DNA of 64,000 nt from Eurosta solidaginis (taxonomy: Eukaryota; Arthropoda; Insecta; Diptera; Tephritidae): the NCBI RefSeq assembly GCF_040869045.1, contig NC_090319.1:179402645-179466644 (forward strand), in the 5' to 3' direction. Of the stretch, positions 54,580 to 64,000 are shown one piece after another. A model generated the notes under the pieces. The model was not told the origin of the DNA and searched no databases. It was given only the letters and a program-made list of their open reading frames with translations. Numbering within the stretch: the stretch's first letter is position 1; each line of letters begins with the position of its first letter. The position numbers were made by a program, and so were the translations under genes.

Positions 54580-55628
54580 TCACTACATAGTATAAAACAA
54601 AGTCGCTTTTTCTGTCCCTATGTCCCTTTGAATGCTTAAACCTTTAAAAAAACGCAACGAATTTTTTAATAGATAAAGAGTGATTGAAGAGGAAGTAACG
54701 GATGAACATATTTGACTGAAAATTGGTGGAGGGGTAGCTTAGAACCAAGATAGGCTAATTTTATCCCGTTCTGGATAGGGTCTTGAGATCAAAACGTGGA
54801 TCTGGGTAATCCTGGGATATGTTTGTACAATATGGGTATCCAATGTAAGCTGTTTATGAGTACTTTGATACGGGGTATTTTTCGTACCCGCGTGTAACTA
54901 TGGTCTCGAGATATAAGCGAAAACGTGGACGCGGGTACCCCTAGAATGTGTTTATAGAATATGGATAACGAATGAAAGCTGTTGATGAGTGGTTTAGTAC
55001 AGGGTAGTTTTCATATCTATTTGTGAAGGGTCTCGAGATATAGGCCAAAACGTGCATCAGGGTAACACTAGTATGTGTTTTTACATTATGGGTATCAAAT
55101 TGAAGCTGTTGATGAGTGCTTTAGTACAGAGTAATTTGTATACCGCTGGGTCACTAGGGTCTCAAGATATGGACAAAATCTTGACCCGCATACCTCTAGA
55201 ATGTGTGTGTAATATCAAATGAAAGTTGTTGCCGAGAGCTTTAAAGTAATTTTCATTGTGATATTCGATTTAGTTGCATTAACCTGGCAAAATTGATAAA
55301 CGTGCATGCGAAGCCGAAATAAAGACATGAATTAATAATACCCACATAACTATTTCCATACGTCCTATTCGATTTGCCTGGTAATAAGGGATGAAGAAGA
55401 ATGGGAAAAACTTTAGAGAAGAGAAAAGACGGAAGGAGACTGAGAAAGAGATAGAGTGAGACGAAAATAGAGATAGATGAAGCGAAATGACGGAGGGAGG
55501 AGTGAATAAAAGGATTAAGAAAAAGTGATGAGGGGAGGGGGGTGGGCAGAGTTAGACGGAAAAAGTTTATTAAAATGTATGGAGATAGACCAAATTTAGG
55601 GCAGAACAACGTCTGACGGGTCTGCTAG
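54580..55628 (+). mobile_element. Helitron-3, non-autonomous
   Basis: TCACTACATAGTATAAAACA start, AAAGTCGCTTTTTCTGTCCC, shortened 128-bp array (54800-55230), purine-rich tract (55390-55560), hairpin CAGA/TCTG (55603-55606 and 55613-55616) and CTAG (55625-55628) before T. Same family as Helitron-2 with fewer array units. Confidence 0.85.
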
Positions 55629-55740
55629 TAGCTATATATATTTGATTTTGATTTTTAAAAGTGGTATTGCTTGTACTTACTCTCTGTATGGGCTTTGTAC
55701 GGGCAAGGCCCGTCCACGCCCGTACGTAGCTACGGGCCTG

Positions 55741-55961
55741 ACCACACCTATACATTCATATATGAACATTTTTCACAATTTGTAAAATTTCGAACGCTAC
55801 GGTCGATTCGCGCCATCGCAGCTAAACAAATTCAAATAATATATAATTTTGTACACCTTTATTAAAGTTTAAGATCCCTTCTTTTTATTTATTTTCGCCA
55901 AGATTGTTCGAGGTGAGTGCAGTGGAGCGAACAGTGAGAAAAAAGGGCTAAAAGTTATCTA
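55741..55961 (+). repeat. BEL 3' LTR, right piece
   Basis: Begins with the second TSD copy ACCACACC and is collinear with 38886-39104. Ends AAAAGTTATCTA, followed by GTCTT, the BEL TSD. Confidence 0.92.
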
Positions 55962-56165
55962 GTCTTTTATGCTAATTTATTTTATTTTATTATATATTCT
56001 TTTATTTTTAAATAGAAACTTGACTGAATCGGAAAATTTCACATTGTATATTAAACGAAAAAATGTCCCAAAAATGTTTTTGGTTTTTGGTCAAATCGGC
56101 AACCGGTATCATAGCGGCTTTTTTCCATTTCAAAACTACGAGTATAAATGCTTAGCTGCCACTTG
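55962..56165 (+). repeat. Repeat X, copy 2, right of BEL
   Basis: GTCTTTTATGCTAATTTATT to CATTTCAAAACTA matches 36520-36720 and completes the copy begun at 38628. Confidence 0.85.
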
Positions 56166-56204
56166 CCTAAATATTTTTGTGCCAAAAAAACAAAACGCAA
56201 TGTA

Positions 56205-57240
56205 CCCTACTATATTTATTATTAGGCTCACTTTTTTGGATTATATTCCCATTATATCGTATGCTTAGATCTCATAACCCTAATTTGTTTATGTGGCTGA
56301 AAGTTATGAAATTAATTACATTTTAGTAAATAAGTTTTCGTTGTTTTTTTGCTTTGTTATATCTTGGTATTATATCGTTCACAGACGATAGTTTATGGTA
56401 GATATTTCTATATATATATGGAGAGTTTACAAATTTAATATAAATTAATTACGTACATAGATCTCAACAGGAATTCCAACATAAAATATCCGAACATTAC
56501 AATCTTCATATTTCCACAATGATAACATTAAAACCCGGATAAAGTCTAAGTGCTCTTATTGCGTTTTTATATGGAACTGTTTATTCACTTCACTTAATGT
56601 TTTTTCATTTTAAGTACTTTATCGTTTTTTCTTCCGTTGAAATTTTTTTAGTAAATTCTTCCTTCTTTCCCTTTCCGTAAATTTTTATATGTTGATTTTA
56701 TTTCTTATGAAGGTATCCTCAATTCTTTTCGAAATTTTCGTTTTGTGTCACACTTACATATTACATATGTATTTATATAAAATTAAACTCGGTAAAGCGC
56801 CAATTGCATACCTAACGGGTGGTGTGAAATAGGCTAAATTCCTTTAGCACATTGCTTTTATTTTAACCAAAAGTTCGTGTTGTTTGAATTACGACACTGT
56901 TCAAGGAAATTCGTGATATATGTATGTATATGTAGTTTATATGGGCGATATAGGCCTACTGGGGAACCGAGCACCCAAAGCTAACTTTGGTAGCGCGCCA
57001 ACGGCGTACCCGCGTGGTGTGGAAAAAGCACATTTCAAATCAATTTCAAATCATTTAACCATAATCCAATGTCAATTTCATTTCATTTTATATATGTTTT
57101 ATGTTTTTGTTTAAGGAGCTCCATACCAAAACGTTATAACTGCATTTGAAAACTTTGTAGAAAATTTAAGAAAATGCAATTAAAAAGTGTGACGTCTTAG
57201 ATCAAATTAAAAATTTTAATGAGAACTTTAAGTAAGTTAG
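56205..57240 (+). repeat. Direct repeat D, copy 1 (with 430-bp insertion)
   Basis: 56205-56745 and 57173-57235 match 57368-57965 in order (TTATTATTAGGCTCACTTTTTT..., GACGTCTTAGATCAA...). 56746-57172 is absent from copy 2 and is unclassified. Confidence 0.75.
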
Positions 57241-57367
57241 AGCAGTTTGCTATATTTCTACTCAGTGCTCAAATATTAACGCATTATCGCACTACCCCCA
57301 ACACTGGATGCATAGACTGAGTTCAAAAAAAAAAAAAAGTTGGTCGAATTTCGACCACAGGCGATAC

Positions 57368-57965
57368 TAGTATTTATTATTAGGCTCACTTTTTTAAATT
57401 ATATGCCCATTATATCGGATGCTTAGATCCCATAACCCTAATTTGGTTATGTCGCTTAAAGTTATGAAATAAGTTTTATATTAGTAAATATGTTTGCGTG
57501 GATAATTTTTTATTTTGCTTTGTTATATATTGGTATTATATCGTTCACAGACGATATTTTATGGTAGATATGGTTATATATATTCATGAAATGGAGAGTT
57601 TACAAATTTAATAAAAGTTAATATCGTACTTAGATCTCAACTGGAATCCCAACATAAAATATCCGAACATTAGAATCTTCATACTTCCACAATAATTACA
57701 TAAAAACCCGAAAAAAGTCAAAGTGCATTTATTGCGTGTTTATTCACTTCACTTAATGTTTTTTCACTTTAAGTACTTAATTTTTTTTTTCCGCTTAAAT
57801 TTTTTTTAGTAAACTCGGTCTTCTTTCCCTTTACATAATTTTTTATATTTTTATTTTATTTTTTATGAAGGTATCCTCAATTCTTTTCGAAATTTTCGTA
57901 TAAAAATGCAATCAAAAAGTATAACGTCTCAGATCAACTTCAAAATTTTAATGAGAACTTTACTA
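57368..57965 (+). repeat. Direct repeat D, copy 2
   Basis: Uninterrupted copy, 1.16 kb downstream of copy 1. Non-coding. It runs into repeat R copy 3. Confidence 0.75.
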
Positions 57966-58009
57966 GTACTTTTAACACTGCGAACTGAATGCAGATAATG
58001 ACATAAAAG

Positions 58010-58618
58010 TGCATAACAATAACGTAATCCAAAATAGTGGATATATTTATTGAGGATATAACAAAATTCGTTAGACTTAGGATGAAAACATAGAGGGTGG
58101 TTGCTGAATGAAAGCTTTCGGACGCCAACCTATGAATCGAACATATTTTTACATATTGTCTGGGCAATTAGACAAATCGCCGTTTTCGATCCCACATTAT
58201 TTTATATAATGAGTGTAGCAAAATATGCACAATGTATATACTTACCTGAGAATTTGTTTAAATCAACGCTCATATACTATTGACCCTTGTTTCAAGTATA
58301 TATACGCTTAGATAAGCGCTTACGATTTACTATTGCATCCTAAAATGTACTTGTTTGTAGAAGTTATCGCGTACATGCAACAAACGAGAATTTTTCTTTC
58401 AACAAAGCGGAAAAAAATCAAAAAAAAAAAAAATCAAAAATAATCAAAAATTATCGAAAAAATAATCGGAAAAATCATGATTTTTTTCTAATAATAATCA
58501 ATTAGTAATTTCTTTTTTAGGAAAACAATGGAAATAATCATTGGCCATTAAATTAGGCATCTAATTAATTGATTACTAATGCTAATTCAAATTTAGCAGG
58601 TCTGCTTGCAACTTTATA
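58010..58618 (+). repeat. Dispersed repeat R, copy 3
   Basis: Same layout as 10990-11570: AATCCAAAATAGTGGAT, TAATGAGTGTAGCAAA, ATCAACGCTCATATAC, CATCCTAAAATGTAC, ending TTAGCAGGTCTG followed by CTTGCAAC. Confidence 0.65.
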
Positions 58619-58827
58619 CTTGCATTAGTTTAAACATACGTAAAAGCTGATGTTTGAAATTCTACACATACACCCTTACGAATCATTTGCACTTGAAAAA
58701 TTTCATAGCAGTAAGATATTAACCCATTTTCTCTCGATACTAGATTCCGTGAAGAAAATCGCATGACATTTTGTGTGGTTGCTATTATAGGACTACTGAA
58801 CGCTATTACAAGTTTTCAGGCCGATAG

Positions 58828-58869
58828 GTCTCCTGGATGCGACAGGAGAGACTGTTGCGAAAACGCAAC
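58828..58869. other. Two adjacent hairpins
   Basis: GTCTCCTG/CAGGAGA(G)AC (58828-58852) and GTTGCG-AAAA-CGCAAC (58854-58869) lie side by side in otherwise AT-rich DNA near the piggyBac remnant 3' side. Confidence 0.5.
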
Positions 58870-59022
58870 GTTGGGAGAAACGCTGTAAAACGTGATGCAC
58901 ATAAATAAACAAATAAATTCCGAAGTCTAGTCAATAATGATTTTGAAAATGTTTTTAGTTGAAGTAGTTTATTTTTTAAAGTTAAAAATATTTATATTTT
59001 GTAATAATTAACTTTATTATAA

Positions 59023-60010
59023 TTAACATAGCTCTTTCTTACTGTCCAATTTTGTATGATATTCATCACAACATTTTGGGTGTGATCTCAAATTGCATTT
59101 TTTATATTCATAAACAGTTTGCGAATGGCACATGGAACATCTTTTACGTTTGTTGCCTGAAGGTTTCCATACTACATAATCACGGACGTTAGTTCGCGGA
59201 AGATGAAGTGGTCTCTCTGCTTCTTCAATGTCCGATGGATCACTACTTTCTCGATAAGCTTCTTCTTCGCAATATAAAAGCAGAGATAATGCTATTTCCG
59301 TTTTTAAAGCAATTTGAGACATAGGACGAGTTCCTTCCGATTTACTAACCATGCATTAAGAGTTGTACTGTTCACTGAATTGGTCCATAGGGCCACCGCC
59401 ATTTTTTTTTCCACGAATGCCAACACGGTAGTTAGCTACTGCATTATCATGGAGATGTACTCCTCCCATATGTTGATTATAGTCATTATATGTCCATGTT
59501 TTTTAACAGTAACATTTTTTTCTCAGTTTTAGACCAACGGTGTGATTCTGTTACAGGATCAACAGTTCTGAAGTTAGAGATTACTGTTACTTCAGCATTA
59601 TCTTGCCATCAAGCTACAAAATTTTGTTATTTATTTCGGAACAGTAGTCAAATTCATGTTTCTTGAGGTTTCTGCCAGTTTTGGGCATTTTTTCAGCACC
59701 TCTAAGGCGATTTGCTCTGACAGTTCCAGTCGCTCTAAAACGTTTTTAGTTCAATAAACCAAACAACTAATATGAAGAAAAGAAATTATCAAAACAAATA
59801 GCATGATGATCTGGATTTGTAACATTTTCCAGCAATGATAGCACAACAGATGCTCCTAAACCTACTTTCTTGTCATATGGCACCATTCGAAATTAAATTC
59901 AATACGTTTGGTTTTCTTCCATTTGGGTGCACCGATTCCTTTTTTCACTGCCGATACATCCGCGCTTGTTCAATTTTATCGTCCGATAAATTGCGTGCAT
60001 TTACTTTGAA
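59023..60010 (-). pseudogene. piggyBac-like transposase, C-terminal part
   Basis: Minus-strand frames include FRATGTVRANRLRGAEKMPK (about 59735-59680), HMGGVHLHDNAVANYRVGIRGKK (about 59475-59405), NAWLVSKSEGTRPM and the cysteine-rich end CSMCHSQTVYEYKKCNLRSHPKCCDEYHTKL (about 59135-59045). These match piggyBac: the TGTVR block, the MGGVD..Y region and the C-terminal zinc-binding domain that recognises the ends. Many frameshifts and stops. The N-terminus and TTAA-flanked ends are not identified. Confidence 0.8.
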
Positions 60011-60181
60011 AAATTAATTATTTGTGCGATGGACTGAAAAATTGATTAACTGAGTGCAAAACAGGCGCCCTTTATGGGATAAGCACATAAAAGCATGAAT
60101 GCAAGCGTACTTTTGCGAAAAAGTAAAATGTAAGAAAAAAAGCTGCCGGCCGATAATCGGTGGCAATTTTAACACCAGCCC

Positions 60182-62997
60182 GGCCGATTTCAACAGCTGA
60201 TTGCAATTTTTTCGGTTTATCGGTGGCTGTGTAAGCGTAACCTTAGTTCTACAATGTTCCAAATTCGCTGATAACGTTGTTGTATTTTCTGTGTGCATAA
60301 TATTTGTGAATTTTGATTATTATTTAGTTATTGCTTATTCTCATCTTTCTCGCGTTATTTATATACGCGCGTGTGTTATGTCATTGTGATTGTTTCTAGG
60401 TACGTGTGTGTATATAGATTTTGATTGGCTCGGGCTTAAGTAGTTTTTGTTGTTGTCTGGCGATAGTTGCATAGTGATGATGCGAATCTTGGTAACATTT
60501 GCCACAGTATGATGGATAACACGAATAAAGCAGAAGTGGATATGAAAAACGAAAAATTAGAGAGAAGCGAAAGTTAGAAGAAGCACAAAATATCCAAAAT
60601 AATCTAAGCTCGGTCGATTTGTCATCACCACTAGTTCGGAGGCTATAACTTTGCAAAAAAAGAAGGCTGAAAGTCAAGATACATCTTCAAGTAGATTGAT
60701 TCACAAATCTTTTTCACCGAAGATCAGGTTGGTTTTCCTTTCCTTTGACTTATAACTGCTAAAAATAGCCAAAAATCCGGGAGTGGTACCCAGAGACGTG
60801 TTTCGGCTCCAGGATCTCGATTCCGAAGTCGGAAACCCGATATGCCTGATAGTTCTCGAGTACAAGTTTTCATGTGGTTGTTGTATACACTAAAAAAATT
60901 GTGGGTAAAAGTGTTATGCGGAGAGGTGTTCGACGTAGAAACACTATGAATCTGGCCCCTGTTTTGGATGAACCTGGAGTCATTTTTCGTTTTTTTGCGA
61001 ATATCTCGAAAAGTTTCGGGTTTTCGACTTCGGATTCGAGACCCTGGAACCAAAACATGTCTCAGGGTGTCACTCCCGAGCGATTTTTTAAGCAGTTGTA
61101 AGCTAAAGGAAACAAATACCGTGAAGCTCATGTAGCAGTGAATTGTAATTCTTTCATAACCGGATCAGATACTTCATGCAATACAAATGACCAATCGCAA
61201 TGATAAATATGAAAATTCCACATCTTTAATGGTTGGAACCCAGGAAACATCAGCAGACAGTAGAATTGAGAAACAAAAAGAACTGCCACCCATTTTACTA
61301 CCATTGAAATATGACAAAGATATTTATGATAACAACAATTTATTAGATAAAGAGATTATTGCAGCTATATCATTAGCTGGTTCATGTCAACCTAACTAGT
61401 TTGACATGCCCGACAAAGAATTTCCAAAATCTAGTGATAATCGCCTATTTATCTCCTCATTTTATTATATGAACAATGAAAAGCCTTTTATGAACAATGA
61501 CCGAAGTAAATGGTTATCATATTCTGTGACAAAAAATACGGTTACTGCTTCTTTTTGTTGGCTATTTGGAGATGAATGTACCGATGTACCGATGAATGGC
61601 CGATTTCAACAGCTGATTGCAATTTTTTCGGTTTATCGGTGGCTGTGTAAGCGTACCCTTAGTTCTACAATGTTCCAAATTCGCTGATAACGTTGTTGTA
61701 TTTTCTGTGTGCATAATATTTGTGAATTTTGATTATTATTTAGTTATTGCTTATTCTCATCTTTCTCGCGTTATTTATATACGCGCGTGTGTTATGTCAT
61801 TGTGATTGTTTCTAGGTACGTGTGTGTATATAGATTTTTATTGGCTCGGGCTTAAGTAGTTTTGGTTGTTGTCTGGCGATAGTTGCATAGTGATGATGCG
61901 AATCTTGGTAACATTTGCAACAGTATGATGGATAACACGAATAAAGCAGAAGTGGATATGAAAAACGAAAAATTAGAGAGAAGCGAAAGTTAGAAGAAGC
62001 ACAAAATATCCAAAATAATCTAAGCTCGGTCGATTTGTCATCACCACTAGTTCGGAGGCTATAACTTTGCAAAAAAAGAAGGCTGAAAGTAAAGATACAT
62101 CTTCAAGTAGATTGATTCACAAATCTTTTTCACCGAAGGTCAGGTTGGTTTTCCTTTCCTTTGACTTACAACTGCTAAAAATAGCCAAAAATCCGGGAGT
62201 GGTACCCAGAGACGTGTTTCGGCTCCAGGATCTCGATTCCGAAGTCGGAAACCCGATATGCCTGATAGTACTCGAGTGCAAGTTTTCATGTGGTTGTTGT
62301 ATACACTAAAAAAATTGTGGGTAAAAGTGTTATGCGGAGAGGTGTTCGACGTAGAAACACTATGAATCTGGCCCCTGTTTTGGATGAACCTGGAGTCATT
62401 TTTCGTTTTTTTGCGAATATCTCGAAAGGTTTCAGGTTTTCGACTTCGGATTCGAGACCCTGGAACCAAAACATGTCTCAGGGTATCACTCCCGAGCGAT
62501 TTTTTAAGCAGTTGTAAGCTAAAGGAAACAAATACCGTGAAGCTCATGTAGCAGTGAATTGTAATCCTTTCATAACAGGATCAGATACTTCATGCAATAC
62601 GAATGACCAATCGCAATGATAAATATGAAAATTCCACATCTTTAATTGTTGGAACCCAGGAAACATCAGCAGACAGTAAAATTGAGAAACAAAAAGAACT
62701 GCCACCCATTTTACTACCATTGAAATATGACAAAGGTATTTATGATAACAACAATTTATTAGATAAAGAGATTATTGCAGCTCTATCATTAGCTGGTTCA
62801 TGTCAACCTGACTAGTTTGACATGCCCGACAAAGAATTTCCAAAATCTAGTGATAATCGCCTATTTATCTCCTCATTTTATTATATGAACAATGAAAAGC
62901 CTTTTATGAACAATGACCGAAGTAAATGGTTATCATATTCTGTGACAAAAAATACGGTTACTGCTTCTTTTTGTTGGCTATTTGGAGATGAATGTAC
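60182..62997 (+). repeat. 1.4-kb tandem duplication (offset 1416 bp)
   Basis: 60182-61581 and 61598-62997 are nearly identical, starting GGCCGATTTCAACAGCTGAT and ending GAGATGAATGTAC. A 16-bp spacer (CGATGTACCGATGAAT) with short internal repeats joins them. It duplicates the 5' region and first coding part of the hAT-2 transposase. Confidence 0.95.
61400..61581 (+). pseudogene. hAT-2 transposase N-terminus, duplicate fragment
   Basis: MPDKEFPKSSDNRLFISSFY to SFCWLFGDEC is identical in sense to 62822-62997 but runs into the duplication junction and has no continuation. An upstream short frame (61187-61399) is duplicated likewise at 62603-62815. Confidence 0.75.
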
Positions 62998-64000
62998 TAA
63001 ACGCACTGTATGGTGCACTGGATCCACAGATTGGAAACATTTGTCAACATCTGCCATAGCGCACGGTCAAAGCAAATCACATCTTTTGAGCGCAATACCT
63101 GCTTCGTATTTTCGTAAAAGGTTAGATATTCGGCACGAACTTTATAAACAAATCATCGAAGAAGCAAAAAAATGGCGCACGGTTCTTAACATTTTTCTGG
63201 ATACTGTCAGAACCTTATCTGATTTAGGAGTCGCCTTACGAAGTCACAGAGAAAACTTATTGGAAGATAAGAATCCTGGCATTTATCTAAGTTTTATTCT
63301 AGCAAGCATATATTCAATGTTCCAAGCGCGTAAAATATTTCAGTAAAACGACTATTTTTGAATTGCTTAAGATATTAGCTACAGAAACCTGTCAAGCAAT
63401 CGTCAACGAATGTAAAAGTGCGAAATTTTTTGCATTAATATCAGACTCAACAACAGATGTCGCTCACCTAGATCAAATGGCTATTTTGGTAAGATATGTT
63501 GTGATTAACAAAGATATTTCAAACTCTCCTAAAGTTGTAATCAAAGAGAGTTTACTGCGCTTTGTCCGATTGAAAAAAGGAGATGCAACGTCCATTTGCA
63601 ATGAAAACACAGCAATCTTGTTTGAACAATTTAATTTTGGAAAAAAATATCTTTGTGGTCAAAGCTATGACGGTGCCCCTGTCATGTATGGGGGTAGCGA
63701 AGGTATTCAAGTGAAATTAAAATACTTTTTTCGACGACGGCAATGGATCATTTCTACCGTATATTCACTTTCTCAGTCATCAAATGAACTTGGTTTTGAT
63801 TCATGCAGCAGAAAAAAAAATGCAAGTTCCTCAATCAAAGTTTTTTTCGCCACAATTGAAAGGATTTTTGTATAATTCGCTCACTCACATCGACGGTGGG
63901 AAGAAATTTTGAAAGAGAAAGCGAAAGTTCTTCACGAACCTCTAACGATTTTGGCATCAAGCTTCTAAAAGAATTGAAGAAAGAATATTTGGTTTAACTA
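62603..64000 (+). pseudogene. hAT-2 transposase (DUF4371/ZMYM-like), partial
   Basis: 62603-62815 (KELPPILLPLKYDKG) is separated by a stop at 62813 from 62822-63346, which has a TTF-type zinc domain: SYSVTKNTVTASFCWLFGDEC, TDWKHLSTSAIAHGQSKSH, IIEEAKKWRTVLNIFLD. After a frameshift, 63363-63875 carries FALISDSTTDVAHLDQMAIL (first D) and GQSYDGAPVMYGGSEGIQ (second D). The C-terminus with the Glu and dimerisation region is beyond the window. It is unrelated in detail to the hAT at 47182-55740. Confidence 0.82.

Larger units (their letters stand above)
47182..55740 (-). mobile_element. hAT transposon inserted in BEL 3' LTR
   Basis: Terminal inverted repeats CAGGCCCGTAGC (47182) and GCTACGGGCCTG (ending 55740), 8-bp TSD ACCACACC (47174-47181 and 55741-55748). 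ACGGGC subterminal motifs occur at both ends, as hAT transposases require. The transposase lies on the minus strand (49680-47426). Two later insertions (50016-53600 and 54580-55628) enlarge it to 8559 bp. Confidence 0.95.
38780..55961 (+). mobile_element. BEL/Pao LTR retrotransposon with nested insertions
   Basis: 5' LTR 38780-39104, PBS, 1.8-kb A-rich leader, gag, protease, RT, RNase H, integrase, accessory zinc-finger ORF, polypurine tract, and a 3' LTR split in two by a hAT element. The 5-bp TSD is ATCTT/GTCTT, one base decayed, confirmed by the empty site at 36380-36980. Net of insertions it is about 8.6 kb. Gag with the DUF1759-like domain and the DQGSQ protease place it in BEL/Pao. Confidence 0.93.

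Noticed and set aside
60724..62547. Two 135-codon minus-strand ORFs (60724-61131 and 62140-62547) repeated with near identity
   Set aside because: They are repeated only because the DNA is duplicated. The residues match no protein I know, and they overlap several equally open frames on the plus strand.
1..64000. A host protein-coding gene
   Set aside because: All recognisable coding sequence belongs to transposable elements, and no exon-intron pattern with conserved host protein sequence was seen.

Overview
This window is eukaryotic, AT-rich, non-genic DNA, almost certainly from a brachyceran fly. A tephritid fruit fly is my best guess from the mix of families: Helitrons, Penelope, BEL/Pao, tRNA-Leu-primed Gypsy elements, a jockey-like LINE, hAT and piggyBac. 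I see no convincing host gene, rRNA or functional tRNA. Nearly every long reading frame belongs to a decayed transposable element, and the region reads as nested insertions.

Layout. 1-830: the 3' end of a LINE and unclassified DNA. About 1190-8067: a near full-length but broken Helitron (repeat-rich N-terminus, HUH Rep nuclease, PIF1-type helicase, 3' hairpin ending CTAG). 8887-10571: a broken hAT-like transposase. 12115-15544: a Gypsy element with TSD GTAT and most of pol deleted. 17089-24030: a second Gypsy element of the same lineage on the minus strand, TSD ATAT, carrying two gag-protease modules. 24123-28199: a mosaic of LINE pieces between the ends of a hAT-type repeat. 28.3-34.6 kb: repeat debris with a minus-strand Penelope element (hammerhead-like motif at its 3' end) broken by a SINE-like insertion that has a 9-bp TSD. 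34910-36379: a non-autonomous Helitron. 36981-38556: a Helentron-associated (HINE-like) element.

38780-55961 is one BEL/Pao retrotransposon. Its 3' LTR is split by a hAT transposon (47182-55740, 8-bp TSD ACCACACC). That hAT is itself interrupted by a HINE-like element with a roughly 130-bp satellite array (50016-53600) and by another Helitron (54580-55628). The BEL target is confirmed inside the window, because an unoccupied copy of the same repeat lies at 36380-36980.

55962-64000: direct repeats, a piggyBac remnant (minus strand) and a second, unrelated hAT transposase whose 5' part is duplicated in tandem with a 1416-bp offset. That gene runs off the window end.

The points most worth a second look are: (a) a roughly 130-bp tandem module shared by two rolling-circle element types and organised into a 389-bp higher-order repeat; (b) a GC-rich second Gag-type zinc-finger ORF between integrase and 3' LTR of the BEL element; (c) the duplicated gag-protease block in the minus-strand Gypsy; (d) the hammerhead-like fold at the Penelope 3' end.
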